64,000 nt of DNA from Pseudoalteromonas umbrosa (GCF_030125375.1 NZ_JASJUU010000002.1:391968-455967); one strand, 5' to 3'. Positions 28,453 through 37,757 are shown, counted from the stretch's first letter. Program-made: numbers and translations. The notes: generated by a model not told the origin, from the sequence alone.

Positions 28453-29241
28453 TTACTCCTGTGCACTGATATGTGCACCATTGAGTTTGAGCGTTGCTGC
28501 AGCGAGCACTTCGACATTACTGCCTGTTGACGTCACGGAAACCGAATCTCCAGTCAGATTTAATGCGCCTGAAGCAACAATATCGATATTCGCACCGCCA
28601 CTCACTGAAACATTATCACCGACAGTAACATCCGCAGTACCTGTTACATCAACCTGCGCAGCACCGCCAACCTCAACCGTGGCATTATTGCCAATGGTAA
28701 TATTCGTATCGTTATGACACTCAACATTAATATCACCACCTGAATAGATGTTAATCTTCGCCAGCGGATCTGTTTGAGGCACAAAAATATCATAAGCATG
28801 GTTTTCGCGGTCGTACTGTACAATGGCGCCATCTTGATAATGTGCACGATGCACATGCTCCCTTGATTCAGGCGCAATTGCGGACAATGCTTGAACAAGG
28901 GCTCCACCTGTGCTGGTCGCATCCACCACATGATTCATTTTAAAATGCGGTTGCTCATGGCCATTGGCATACAAACTACCCAGCACAATGCCTTGTGCCA
29001 TATCTCCGCTGGGAGAAAGTACTAACACTTGCTCACCCACTTCTGGGGCTTGCCATGTCATGTCTTGGGCAGCTTGATTGGTCAGCCAAGGTAATTTTGC
29101 GGTCAACCATTCACCGATCCGTACTTTGACCCTCGCCAAATCATAGTCAACTTCTTCAACCGTACCGATTGAAATCAATTTGGCAAAGCGATGCTGCATG
29201 TCAGACACAGCCAGTTCTGACTGCTGTTGATTTGCTAACAT
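28453..29241 (-). CDS. Baseplate spike protein V (GpV/gp45-like)
   Basis: A 262-residue gpV-type protein: an OB-fold start (IGTVEEVDYDLARVKVRIGE, WLTNQA, PEVGEQVLVLSPSGD, GIVLGSLY) followed by a repetitive beta-helical spike (from about residue 165, many ITIGNNATVEVGG-like strands). It forms the trimeric membrane-piercing needle. Abuts the PAAR gene, whose product should sit on its tip. Confidence 0.93.
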   Translation of the reverse strand: MLANQQQSELAVSDMQHRFAKLISIGTVEEVDYDLARVKVRIGEWLTAKLPWLTNQAAQDMTWQAPEVGEQVLVLSPSGDMAQGIVLGSLYANGHEQPHFKMNHVVDATSTGGALVQALSAIAPESREHVHRAHYQDGAIVQYDRENHAYDIFVPQTDPLAKINIYSGGDINVECHNDTNITIGNNATVEVGGAAQVDVTGTADVTVGDNVSVSGGANIDIVASGALNLTGDSVSVTSTGSNVEVLAAATLKLNGAHISAQE

Positions 29242-29249
29242 AAACGCTC

Positions 29250-29822
29250 CTAAGTTGTAGTCGGTGCTTTATTGATCAGCTTATATTCTCCCCCTTTAGG
29301 CCCTAAATACACTTCGGTAATGGCAGGTCCTAGTGGGTCGTCTGGATATTCCACTTGATAGTAAAAATCCCAGTAAAGCTGTGCTTTCGCCAGCGTTGAG
29401 CTGACTTGATGACTAAACGATATATCGCTTTTTTGGGCGATAAAGTGCTGCCAATGGATGGGCATTTCGTCCACCATCACAAGTGCCTCACACTGGGTTA
29501 TCAACTGATCAAGTCTTTGCAGCAACTGTGCGTTGTCGGCATCTTCCAATTCTATGTCTAGCTGTAACTGCAACACTCGTCTGTCGAGTGAGTTTGGACT
29601 GAGGTTTTTATTGTACGACGGTCCATATGCGACGGCTTTGTCGGCACCTTTCGCCTGCAGTTCACTGGCTTGACGTTCGCCATTCAGCTTGACTGTAAGT
29701 TGGGCTTGCTGCGTCAGATCTGGGTAGGGTTGTGCGGCTTTAAGTAGCCCCACATGTGCCACCCCTTGAAGTCCAGATGATAAGCATTCAAGCACCTTAT
29801 TGATTAAGGTACATCTTTGCAT
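29250..29822 (-). CDS. Tail protein of unknown family, in the R/S (tail completion) position
   Basis: A 190-residue protein directly upstream of V, where P2 carries the tail-completion genes R and S. I do not recognise the family. Visible features: an N-terminal helix, LDRRVLQLQLDIEL, and a C-terminal half with WDFYYQVEYPDDPLGPAITE. The position suggests tail terminator or baseplate attachment function. The 88 bp upstream hold only a small stem (GACTCG/CGAGTC) and no gene. Confidence 0.55.
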   Translation of the reverse strand: MQRCTLINKVLECLSSGLQGVAHVGLLKAAQPYPDLTQQAQLTVKLNGERQASELQAKGADKAVAYGPSYNKNLSPNSLDRRVLQLQLDIELEDADNAQLLQRLDQLITQCEALVMVDEMPIHWQHFIAQKSDISFSHQVSSTLAKAQLYWDFYYQVEYPDDPLGPAITEVYLGPKGGEYKLINKAPTTT

Positions 29823-29910
29823 GAGGTATATTACTCTTTGAAGTTAAAACTTATGATGGTTGTGACTCGAAGGAAAAGGCGAGTCGAAATGGACGAAATG
29901 CCCAAATACT

Positions 29911-30192
29911 TTACGCGGGGAATGGATAACGAGCTTTAATTTCTGCTACTTTATCCTGCCAAGCTTGCTTACTAGCATCCGTTTGATCATATTGCCATTC
30001 CATAAATAACGGATCTGACTCCACAAGATAAGCCGTTCTGCGTGCTTCCAGCGCTTCCCCTTGGGAGTATTCAAAAGTTAAGTCTTCCAATGGGACATTG
30101 ATTTCATTCGACTTCAGAAATTGGGCCACTTGAGCTGAGCTCAAAGCTTCACCAATCGAAGCGATCAAGATGTCATTGTGTTTTATTTGCAC
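29911..30192 (-). CDS. Small tail fibre assembly protein, cassette D (fibre 2)
   Basis: A 93-residue soluble protein right after the fibre at 30198. The C-terminal half RRTAYLVESDPLFMEWQYDQ resembles short tail-fibre assembly chaperones. In contractile phages and pyocins a dedicated chaperone follows each fibre gene, so I assign it to the fibre 5 bp upstream. Specific family not certain. Confidence 0.6.
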   Translation of the reverse strand: MQIKHNDILIASIGEALSSAQVAQFLKSNEINVPLEDLTFEYSQGEALEARRTAYLVESDPLFMEWQYDQTDASKQAWQDKVAEIKARYPFPA

Positions 30193-30197
30193 AGTAT

Positions 30198-31013
30198 TTA
30201 CTCCTGTATCACACCAGCTGATTGTAGCGTCAAATCAGCTTGCAATTGCGACATAGCAGAGGATACATCTGCTGGCCTTGCAAATTCAGGATATACACCC
30301 CAACCAGCCGTTTCAAAATCCACATAACCGCTGACTGTACCGAATAAACAAATCAATGCTTCACCTTCTTCTAATAGTGAAGTAGATAACGCAAGCTTAG
30401 TATGCGGCGCATAAAAAGACTTTGCCGTATTATCCGCTTTTTGGCGGTAACCCAGTAACTGCCATCCGTTGTTAAAACTTTTCACAGGCTGCATGGAGCC
30501 ACCAACCGTCCCTGAGAGCAACTTAAAATAGCATCCAGAAGTCATTGCTCCTTGTTGATAACGAGTGTTCCAGTTGTTATCTAATCTCGCTGGGTGATTA
30601 ACGTTGTTTCTTTTCCATTTAATTCTCAATATATGGAAAGCGCCATTTACATAACCATTGTAAATATTCGAACGAAAATCTCGTGCAATGCCATTACCTG
30701 TGTGATCAGTATCATTTGCAGCCGCAGCATGAATAGTGGCTTCTTTGATAACTTCAAATCTTTCTAAACCAATAGTGGTGAACCCTTTTATTGCACTGCC
30801 GTCATCATTAGGTTCCATGCGCTGATTTTTACTCATCAAAATGTGAGACAGTTCAGCGCGAGCCCCACTCATGTAGTTATCGAACTTGTTCTCTGCACTC
30901 GTTACTGCATTATTTATTAATCCAATTTGGCTATTTACAGTGTCGCACAGGGCGTTAGCTCTCGCTGCTACATTAGTAAGGCGCTCAGTGATTGATAAAT
31001 TATCATTAGACAT
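30198..31013 (-). CDS. Tail fibre / receptor-binding protein, cassette D fibre 2
   Basis: A 271-residue fibre candidate. Residues 1-60 are a helical anchor (ITERLTNVAARANALCDTV) that closely matches the anchor of the neighbouring fibre at 31233 (ITESLANVATRANELCNTV); the distal parts differ. The C-terminal region has a pattern LICLFGTVSGYV then a Trp-Gly pair, shared in outline with the fibres at 31233 and 50074. The reading is a short fibre with conserved attachment and variable tip, probably trimeric; receptor unknown. Confidence 0.65.
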   Translation of the reverse strand: MSNDNLSITERLTNVAARANALCDTVNSQIGLINNAVTSAENKFDNYMSGARAELSHILMSKNQRMEPNDDGSAIKGFTTIGLERFEVIKEATIHAAAANDTDHTGNGIARDFRSNIYNGYVNGAFHILRIKWKRNNVNHPARLDNNWNTRYQQGAMTSGCYFKLLSGTVGGSMQPVKSFNNGWQLLGYRQKADNTAKSFYAPHTKLALSTSLLEEGEALICLFGTVSGYVDFETAGWGVYPEFARPADVSSAMSQLQADLTLQSAGVIQE

Positions 31014-31028
31014 GCTTATTGTCCCAAT

Positions 31029-31232
31029 CTACTTTAGCGATGGAGAATGAATTTGATTTCTGGCAAATTCACGCTGTGCTTTGATTTCTTCAGGCATGGC
31101 AATTCCAGTCTCCGACTCTCTAATCACATACCAATCTGTATCTTTCAAAAAAGCTCTTAGGTCGATGTCGATATCAAATTGACTACGAACTCCGCCAAGC
31201 TCATCTTCTTGATTAATAATTTGCTCTAACAT
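31029..31232 (-). CDS. Small tail fibre assembly protein, cassette D (fibre 1)
   Basis: A 67-residue protein directly after the fibre at 31233 and overlapping nothing. The stretch FLKDTDWYVIRESETGIAMP followed by EEIKAQREFARNQI is typical of short tail fibre assembly chaperones found at the ends of phage fibre modules. Likely partner of the fibre at 31233. Confidence 0.7.
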   Translation of the reverse strand: MLEQIINQEDELGGVRSQFDIDIDLRAFLKDTDWYVIRESETGIAMPEEIKAQREFARNQIHSPSLK

Positions 31233-32069
31233 TTATTGCTCCCTCTCAAAAACAGGTCTTTCGAAATAGCCCCAACGCCCTTCTGGGACCTTCCCTAATA
31301 CAACACCAGGCAATGCAATTAAGCAACTAGCGCCTTTACTTAGATAAAAGTGAGGGCCAAAGTTATAGTATGCTCCACCAGATAAGACTGAGCCCGTATA
31401 CATTCTCTCGTGCCATGTATTGTCATTGGGTAGCCGCGTACTGCCGTCGCTATTAGGGTATCCCATATGAACCTCCCCCTGCTCGACTTTTACCCAAGCG
31501 CCAAATGTAAATATGCCATTTTGTGGCAAAGCGCCTTGATAGATTGAATATGCCTTAGACATAATTGTTGGATAATCAGCAACGTCCTTTGCTGTCAATC
31601 TGATAATTGCAAACTCTGGCTGGTTATGTGTCGGGATAGTATGATGAACTTCCGACCACATTTTTTGGATTTCCGGATTCTTCTGATCTGGCTCTACACC
31701 ATGCTGAGTGTGTGCAACAATTTCACACTCATAGTGTCCAGCTCTGTTACCAAACCCACTAGGGGTGCCTTTAGTTCCAGGGGTTAACACGCCATTGATT
31801 TTTAATTCTTGGTTTTTCGTCACTCTAAAAAACGGGATCTCTGAACGGAAACCATTTTCTACAAGCGTTTCAATTTTTTCTTTTGACTCAGTAATCGCTG
31901 CGTTTGTAAGCGAAGTCAACTCAGTCGTTTTAGCCGCCATCTTTTGCTTTTCAGCGGTCAAAGTGGCATTGATCACAGATAATTGCTCATCAACAGTATT
32001 GCAAAGTTCATTAGCTCGTGTCGCGACATTCGCTAAACTTTCAGTAATGGTAGTATGTTCGTTTGACAT
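31233..32069 (-). CDS. Tail fibre / receptor-binding protein, cassette D fibre 1
   Basis: A 278-residue fibre candidate with a helical/coiled-coil anchor (1-75), then FFRVTKNQELKING, a motif also present as HFRVTKNQALVAN in the cassette A fibre at 50074. The C-terminus has LIALPGVVLGKVPEGRWGYF, again like 50074 (VALPAVVTGHVP then WGQF). These two proteins in different cassettes therefore share a fibre family while their middle parts differ. It lies between the collar protein at 32090 and a small chaperone. Confidence 0.7.
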   Translation of the reverse strand: MSNEHTTITESLANVATRANELCNTVDEQLSVINATLTAEKQKMAAKTTELTSLTNAAITESKEKIETLVENGFRSEIPFFRVTKNQELKINGVLTPGTKGTPSGFGNRAGHYECEIVAHTQHGVEPDQKNPEIQKMWSEVHHTIPTHNQPEFAIIRLTAKDVADYPTIMSKAYSIYQGALPQNGIFTFGAWVKVEQGEVHMGYPNSDGSTRLPNDNTWHERMYTGSVLSGGAYYNFGPHFYLSKGASCLIALPGVVLGKVPEGRWGYFERPVFEREQ

Positions 32070-32089
32070 ATATTTTCCTAATTAATCTA

Positions 32090-32653
32090 TTAAAGCTGTT
32101 CCAGTGCTGCCAAGCGTAACTCTTGTTTTAATTGCCGATGCATTGTATCCAGCTGCACCAAGGTTAAATCTGCAAGCTCGTTATCAAGCAATACATTAAA
32201 ATTATCGATACTAGGTTTCACCTCCACGCTACCTGATGGGAGCTGAGCAAGACTCAAGGTCACACTTTGTAGAATTTTTACATCGGGGGTTCTGTAACCT
32301 AATGTTCGATTAGGTTCAGAGTACACTCCTAAAAGAATTAAGTTGTCATCGCTACCCACAGGCTCATCGATTTGGATAAACACACCCACTTCACGAATGG
32401 CATATTCGGGTGCAGATATGGCTTTATCAAACAGGGCAACCACGGTAACTTGGTGGTTTTCATCTGTTTCGTAATTATCATCCCGAATTGACTGAAGTTC
32501 TTTAAGATTGCGCAGACTCGTTTGAGTTTGCGACGGCGTATAACTTGCGTCACCAAATGCCATATGGCTGATCTGTGCTTTTTTACCATTGGCTTTAGCT
32601 GCTAACAAAGCATCTAAGCCAACTTGGGTAAACTGCAGCGTTAATGCAGACAT
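32090..32653 (-). CDS. Phage tail-collar fibre protein (P2 GpH N-terminal-like), cassette D
   Basis: A 187-residue member of the tail-collar fibre family (DUF3751), which forms the N-terminal, baseplate-attaching part of P2 gpH. Features: ISHMAFGDASYTPSQTQTSL, YAIREVGVFI, PNRTLGYRTPDVKIL. In P2 this domain is fused to the fibre shaft; here it is a separate protein followed by two separate fibres. Its start overlaps the I gene stop by one base. Paralogues lie at 45779 and 51191. Confidence 0.85.
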   Translation of the reverse strand: MSALTLQFTQVGLDALLAAKANGKKAQISHMAFGDASYTPSQTQTSLRNLKELQSIRDDNYETDENHQVTVVALFDKAISAPEYAIREVGVFIQIDEPVGSDDNLILLGVYSEPNRTLGYRTPDVKILQSVTLSLAQLPSGSVEVKPSIDNFNVLLDNELADLTLVQLDTMHRQLKQELRLAALEQL

Positions 32654-33867
32654 TAAGCAGCTCCTTGTAAGTTAAAATGTTGATAAATAATTTGTCTCGT
32701 AACACTGAATACCCCCTCATTCCCAGTGCTATTTGGAGGTAGAACGGTTTGGCCGGTGATGTTTACATGGTGCGATTGATTCATTTTAGACAGGCCAAAT
32801 ACACCATAGAGGCCTTTACTATTTCCGGGCTTTATGCCGCCCCCTGCCACTTGCCAGCTACATAATGTATGAGACTTAGTTGCACCAAATGAATGATATG
32901 CCCCTTTAGATTTTGGCGGTTTGACGCCCTTTCCCGCTATAGCTAAATGTTTGACGCTTCTGCTTTGACTGACGCCAAATGTCACGTTTTTTTGCGTTGC
33001 TGCGCTGGGCTTAACACCACTACCAATAGGTGCATCCACACGTTGTAAAATAGTAGATGGCAAGGCGCAAATAGCGCCTAAACGCTCACTGAAAGAAAGC
33101 CCCAGCTGCACATCCACATGAATAGAACCCCGTTTAACCGCTTCAATAATACGGCGCACTCGCTTTAACATTTGAGGGGTCAGCATTCCTTGCTGTTGCT
33201 CATCCAAATTGCTATTGATAAGTGCCCATACTTGCACAGTGCCTCGGGGCACCTCTTCTAAATTGTCTCCCTGCCACCACTCTTTAATTTCGGTTTTGAT
33301 ATTTAAACTATCGAGCGCTTTTTGCAGTGCGTAAGGCGTCCCCTTTACTTGGTGTACAGCGAATGAGTCATTAATAACTTGGCGCTTTAACACCTCATTC
33401 CATGCTTCATCCCACTCGTCCACAGACACGGACCAGGCTAACCAAGGTAGCAGCGCTTCTGGGCACAAAAAAGGATCCCAAACACTGGCAATCAGCAAGC
33501 GGCTATCATTCAACACACATGCAGATTTGACTTGGGCGCGCTTCAATGCATCAGCATCAATCGGTTGCCAGTTTTCAATATTAAGCTGCTTTGCAAATTC
33601 ATCCAGCTGCTGTGCATCACAAAACTCTGGGTGATCCACCAGCACTAACAACTGCTTTGTATTGCATTGCAATAACACATCTGGATTTGCTAATACCGTA
33701 TTGGGTTGCATGCCACACAGCTTTGCTAGCCAAACCAACTGGGCATCACTTCGACTAGACAGCGCCAATAACGAGATCAGTAAATTGCGAACAGTTTGAT
33801 GGGCTGGAAACTGTTGGCTTAGCGCCTTTACCAGCTCACTAGCATTGGCTGGAATAAGTTTATCCAT
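32653..33867 (-). CDS. Baseplate/tail protein I (P2 GpI-like), cassette D, extended at both ends
   Basis: A 404-residue P2 gpI family protein. The family core is LPWLAWSVSVDEW followed by KGTPYALQKAL and WWQ. P2 gpI is only about 180 residues; this one has an extra N-terminal domain of about 115 residues and a C-terminal extension of about 130 residues built of repeated Gly/Ser-rich units of about 35 residues (KPPKSKGAYHSFG, KPGNSKGLYGVFG, PPNSTGNEGVFS). Overlaps the J gene by 8 bp. Confidence 0.82.
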   Translation of the reverse strand: MDKLIPANASELVKALSQQFPAHQTVRNLLISLLALSSRSDAQLVWLAKLCGMQPNTVLANPDVLLQCNTKQLLVLVDHPEFCDAQQLDEFAKQLNIENWQPIDADALKRAQVKSACVLNDSRLLIASVWDPFLCPEALLPWLAWSVSVDEWDEAWNEVLKRQVINDSFAVHQVKGTPYALQKALDSLNIKTEIKEWWQGDNLEEVPRGTVQVWALINSNLDEQQQGMLTPQMLKRVRRIIEAVKRGSIHVDVQLGLSFSERLGAICALPSTILQRVDAPIGSGVKPSAATQKNVTFGVSQSRSVKHLAIAGKGVKPPKSKGAYHSFGATKSHTLCSWQVAGGGIKPGNSKGLYGVFGLSKMNQSHHVNITGQTVLPPNSTGNEGVFSVTRQIIYQHFNLQGAA

Positions 33868-34759
33868 AGATATTTTCCATCAATACCGAAATAGACTCGC
33901 AATACGGTGCTTCTGTTGCCTGACAAACAATATCTTCAATTGGGCTCAATAAAGTGACATCTTCCACACCCGATTGGTGCAGTGCAGCATAAATCCCTGC
34001 CCGCGTGACTTTTTTGCCAAGATAATGTCGTGAATCACAATATGCTTGTACCGCTTGCTCAGCCGCTGCAACAAGCGCATCGCCGGATGGGCCATGCAAA
34101 ATAGAGAGTTCTGCGTTAACCGAAAATGGTTTTATTTGTGCTTTGTGTACCATGACTCTGTCCCCAAGTGGACGCACTTTGGATGCCATTTCATCGATAC
34201 CTGCCTGCCTATCGCCTTGTGCAGAGAAATAGTGCTTAACCCTATCAATTAAAGCATCACTCGGCTGACCAGCATCAAGGTGGCTCAAAATGGTCAATTC
34301 AATATCACAAGGCTCTGGGCTAAGTGCTGCAACATCTTTTATTTGCGGATCGCATGACATCGAGTGATAAATGTATGACTCACGACTGCCAGCCGTATTA
34401 AGGCCATTAAATGCCAACTGAATACGTTGCCTAAAAGCTGCATCAGATTCCACTGGAGCAATTTTGCGTGCTAGGTTGTACCGTGCTGCAATGGCATCTA
34501 AGTCATCCCCTTGAGCTGAGGCCAACATATTGCCCTTCACTGCATCATTAAGCTTTTGTTTTTGTAATACTTGTTGATACGCTAAGGTTTGCAACAAAAG
34601 TGCAACAGGGTCGCTTTCTAATGAAAGGGCATCTTGATACTGTGGGTTTTGCAATAAAAACTGGGCTTTGAGTTGCTCATACTCTTGTTCATAATCAAGC
34701 GTTGCAATAACGTCTGGAACAGGGACTTTCGATAAATCTAATTTAGTAAAGCCACTCAT
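33860..34759 (-). CDS. Baseplate protein J (P2 GpJ-like), cassette D
   Basis: Baseplate J family protein of about 299 residues. The start at ATG 34759 (MSGFTKLDLSKVP) has AGGAAG seven bases upstream; a longer frame to 34816 would read through a terminator hairpin and is unlikely. Family features: VLQKQKLNDAVKGNML, GDDLDAIAARYNLAR, AAFRQRI, VRPLGDRVMV. J links the wedge to tail fibres through I. This is the most diverged of the four J copies. Confidence 0.88.
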   Translation of the reverse strand: MSGFTKLDLSKVPVPDVIATLDYEQEYEQLKAQFLLQNPQYQDALSLESDPVALLLQTLAYQQVLQKQKLNDAVKGNMLASAQGDDLDAIAARYNLARKIAPVESDAAFRQRIQLAFNGLNTAGSRESYIYHSMSCDPQIKDVAALSPEPCDIELTILSHLDAGQPSDALIDRVKHYFSAQGDRQAGIDEMASKVRPLGDRVMVHKAQIKPFSVNAELSILHGPSGDALVAAAEQAVQAYCDSRHYLGKKVTRAGIYAALHQSGVEDVTLLSPIEDIVCQATEAPYCESISVLMENIYG

Positions 34760-34770
34760 AATCTTCCTAT

Positions 34771-34809
34771 TTAAAATAAAAAACCCACACTCATTCAAGT
34801 ACGGGTTTT
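34771..34809 (-). terminator. Intrinsic terminator upstream of cassette D
   Basis: Stem AAAACCC/GGGTTTT with a 16-base loop, followed on the minus strand by TTTTTTATTTTAA. It lies just before the J gene of cassette D, so that cassette needs its own promoter or readthrough. Confidence 0.75.
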
Positions 34810-34838
34810 GATTCATGGGATAACTGTGTAAAGCTCTT

Positions 34839-35660
34839 TCAAGCTTAAGATCATTTTACTGATTTTAAGAAGGTGAAACAGGTCATTTATGACCGCCTTG
34901 AAATCGTTAAATTCGTGCCTCATACAAAAAACGCCAAGTGCTCGTTTATCGTAATAAAGAAGCTAAATGGCGCTTTAATAGTTGGGCAGTTTGTCAGCTT
35001 AGTATCAATCAGAAGCTATTTAAGCTTTTCTCAAGCTTAGGTGTATTTTACTAATTTTAAGGTTTAGAAACAGGTCATTTATGACCGCCTTAAAACCGTT
35101 AAATTCGTGCCTCATACAAAAAACGCCAAGTGCTCGTTTATCGTAATAAAGAAGCTAAATGGCGCTTTAATAGTTGGGCAATTTGTCAGCTTAGTATCAA
35201 TCAGAAGCTATTTAAGCTTTTCTCAAGCTTAGGTCTATTTTACTGATTTTAAGGCTTAGAAACAGGTCATTTATGACCGCCTTAAAACCGTTAAATTCGT
35301 GCCTCATACAAAAAACGCCACTCGCTAATTTATCGTAATAAAGAAGCTAAATGGCGCTTTAATAGTTGGGCAATTTGTCAGTTTAGTATCAATCAGAAGC
35401 TATTTAAGCTTTTCTCAAGCTAGGTCTATTTTACTAATTTTAAGGCTTAGAAACAGGTCATTTGTGACCGCCTTAAAACCGTTAAACTCGTGCCTCATAC
35501 AAAAAACGCCACTCGCTAATTTATCGTAATAAAGAAGCTAAATGGCGCTTTAATAGTAGGCAATTTGTCAGCTTAGTATCAATCAGAAGCTAATTAAGCT
35601 TTTCTCAAGCTTAGGTCTATTTTACTGATTTTAAGCATCTCGAACAGGTCATTCCTGCCC
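34839..35660. repeat. Tandem array of four ~192-bp repeats plus a partial fifth
   Basis: Unit boundaries (TCAAGCTTAG) fall at 34839, 35031, 35223, 35415 and 35605, with periods of 192, 192, 192 and 190 bp; the fifth unit is cut after about 55 bp. Each unit contains GGTCAT-TT-ATGACC nested in TTTTAAGGC/GCCTTAAAA, and a second hairpin CGCCA/TGGCG followed on the minus strand by TTTTTT. On the plus strand each unit keeps a 21-codon frame (34889, 35081, 35273, and 35464 with GTG). On the minus strand each keeps a 27-36 codon frame beginning MRHEFN. Function unknown; no gene is assigned. Confidence 0.85.
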
Positions 35661-35702
35661 TATACGCAACAATTAAAAAGAAGCTTAAAACTCAATAAAA
35701 AG

Positions 35703-35731
35703 AAACCCGCTCGGCACGGCTAAGCGGGTTT
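35703..35731 (-). terminator. Intrinsic terminator after cassette C
   Basis: Perfect 9-bp stem AAACCCGCT/AGCGGGTTT with an 11-base loop, followed on the minus strand by TCTTTTTATT. It lies about 90 bp past the last cassette C gene. Confidence 0.85.
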
Positions 35732-35779
35732 AGGTTGTGGAATAACAAGTCTGTTGCTTTCTCAAGCAACTTTGATACT

Positions 35780-35806
35780 AACCCGTTTATTGGGAATAAA
35801 ACGGGT
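35780..35806 (-). other. Hairpin just past the last cassette C gene
   Basis: An AACCCGTTTATT arm pairs with AATAAAACGGGT, 14 bp past the stop at 35820. No T-run follows. The flanking GGGTCATT and TTTCTCAAGC words resemble parts of the 192-bp repeat unit. Confidence 0.45.
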
Positions 35807-35819
35807 CATTGCATCAAAT

Positions 35820-36257
35820 TTATAATGAAATATTTACATCAAAAGTAAATTCTTTCAATTCTTCGTACGTTGATATATCCGCAAGAGCCTGTTCTGCTTC
35901 ATCACTTGCTAAACGAAGCTGCTCGCGCTGTGACAATAACTCTGCCAGATGCGCTTTGCTCAAACCCATCTCAGCTTGATCGCCAGCAAGCTCAGCCATC
36001 AGAAGGTGTTCCTGCGCTTTTTGTACACGCCACTGCTCATCATTAAGCTTGTTAAATACGGCTTCTTTAATCGCTGCAAGTTGCTCTGCTTTATCAGCTT
36101 TAAGCCTTTCCTCTGCTAGAACGATTTGCTGCGCCTGATACGCTTGTTTAAAATCCTCAATCGAAGTATTGTTCCAAGCAACGCCTGTTTGAGGGTGAAC
36201 CAACCAGTAATTTCCATCAATTTTCATGCCTTTATCGGCAAAATATTCACAACTCAT
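35820..36257 (-). CDS. Tail fibre assembly chaperone-like protein, cassette C
   Basis: A 145-residue protein with an N-terminal beta part typical of fibre-assembly proteins (GNYWLVHPQTGVAWNNTSIE) and a long coiled coil (about 45-130). It follows the 493-residue fibre by 9 bp and is the last gene of cassette C. The role as a folding partner for that fibre is inferred from position. Confidence 0.6.
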   Translation of the reverse strand: MSCEYFADKGMKIDGNYWLVHPQTGVAWNNTSIEDFKQAYQAQQIVLAEERLKADKAEQLAAIKEAVFNKLNDEQWRVQKAQEHLLMAELAGDQAEMGLSKAHLAELLSQREQLRLASDEAEQALADISTYEELKEFTFDVNISL

Positions 36258-36266
36258 GTTTTCTCC

Positions 36267-37748
36267 TTAAAATGCACGACAAGTGCGGCCAAGACCATAC
36301 TGATTATAGGTGTAATGTTCATTCAAAATACCCGCGCCAGAATATGGGTTAATGCAACTAATTGCGCCGCCTAAAATACCGCAGTCATAGCCAGCGTGGT
36401 AAGGTCTTGCTCGATATGAATACATACCAAGCAGCTCACCAGACATACTTTCCAATACAACTTTTACTTCTGCATCAGGGGAGTATGTACCATTGGAGTT
36501 TTGCGCTTTATAATGACCTGCACTACAACTAAAAAAGTAATTAATTGGTTCTAAGCGCCTTTCGTGGGTAAAGCGATAATGCGCACTGCATTTGTTTTCG
36601 CCCATTTTAGTCACACCATTATATCTACCAAAATAGCCATAATAACTCACACCGTAGCTACTCATTGGCGTTTCAGTATGATTGTAGGAATGAAAGCCAT
36701 TTGAATGTTGTAAGTTATGATAGATAAATTTAACAACCGTAAAATCTCCGGCGTCCACATAAGCTTGCAACTCTTCACTGTTAGCTATCGCTGTATTTGT
36801 TACAACATTACCATCGCGGTACTTCTCTACTAACACTGAAGTACCTTCATCAACCATAACTAAGCAATGTTTCGCATTGTCATACAACACACCCACTTCG
36901 TTATAGCTGTGCGAAGTCATCGTACTGATACCAAACTGATCAGTTGCATCTAAGTTTTGTTTAGGCTTAGTAATTGACGTAAACCCTGATGACTTACAAA
37001 ATACACCACCATAGTTTGCCACTGCTGTGGTCTGTGAGTCTTGTGTGCTATAAACAATTTCATACTGTATGTCAGCTGCATTGTTTTTACTTGCCAGCGG
37101 CAAATAAGCACTTGTACCGTAATAATAAATTTTACTTGCTGGGTTTTGCTCAAACGCCGTTGTATATATAAAGCTGGTATGTGTAGTCGTTTTCTCAGCT
37201 CCATTTGCACTTAGCTTTAAGTATTCCAGTCTGCACTGCTCAGTATCAGCGTTATGCGAGAACCCAGGTCTCACTACAAAAGTTTCACCACTATTATCAT
37301 ACACAGCGAAAACAGGAGTTGCTCTTCTAAAATTGGCATGTGAATTCGGCGTATCAATTGGCGTCATAGCCATCAAAGGGCGGATCTGTAACGCATTATT
37401 AGAAGCCTGAAGGCCCTCCACTCGATTTAGGTTTGGCGCCATTGAATCTAACAAATCTAATTTGCTAGACTTAGTATCGAGTGTTGTACTGGTTTGGGTT
37501 AGAGAGTCCGTCGCTGACTGTAACGCAGCCCCGGTAGACTGTGAAACTTGCTGTAATGTCGATGCAGCATCATTAATGTGTGATTCTGCAACAGCAACAA
37601 CGGCTTGTTCAAGTTTTGCATTGTCGGTTAACTTGGTGATTGCATTACTTACTAATGCTTGTTCTTCGGCTGTAAGTGGCTGAGTGCCTTCCATATCGGC
37701 AACTAGCTTATCTACCATGACTTGCACGGCATTTTGAATACTCGCCAT
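36267..37748 (-). CDS. Large tail fibre protein, cassette C
   Basis: The longest single fibre candidate of the locus (493 residues). Residues 1-115 are an Ala/Thr/Ser-rich coiled coil (ATDSLTQTSTTLDTKSSK); the rest is beta-rich with many Tyr and Asn residues, such as YSYRARPYHAGYDCGILGG near the end. No catalytic motif was recognised. Layout suggests helical shaft plus a globular receptor-binding head. The small protein upstream (37758) may connect it to the baseplate. Confidence 0.65.
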   Translation of the reverse strand: MASIQNAVQVMVDKLVADMEGTQPLTAEEQALVSNAITKLTDNAKLEQAVVAVAESHINDAASTLQQVSQSTGAALQSATDSLTQTSTTLDTKSSKLDLLDSMAPNLNRVEGLQASNNALQIRPLMAMTPIDTPNSHANFRRATPVFAVYDNSGETFVVRPGFSHNADTEQCRLEYLKLSANGAEKTTTHTSFIYTTAFEQNPASKIYYYGTSAYLPLASKNNAADIQYEIVYSTQDSQTTAVANYGGVFCKSSGFTSITKPKQNLDATDQFGISTMTSHSYNEVGVLYDNAKHCLVMVDEGTSVLVEKYRDGNVVTNTAIANSEELQAYVDAGDFTVVKFIYHNLQHSNGFHSYNHTETPMSSYGVSYYGYFGRYNGVTKMGENKCSAHYRFTHERRLEPINYFFSCSAGHYKAQNSNGTYSPDAEVKVVLESMSGELLGMYSYRARPYHAGYDCGILGGAISCINPYSGAGILNEHYTYNQYGLGRTCRAF

Positions 37749-37757
37749 AATGTCCTC

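Noticed and set aside
33860..34816. Longer start for cassette D gene J at 34816
   Set aside because: The extra codons read through a terminator hairpin; the ATG at 34759 has a good SD and gives the family N-terminus.
34839..35660. Repeat array as a CRISPR locus
   Set aside because: Units are about 192 bp and nearly identical throughout, with no short repeat/variable spacer alternation and no cas genes nearby.
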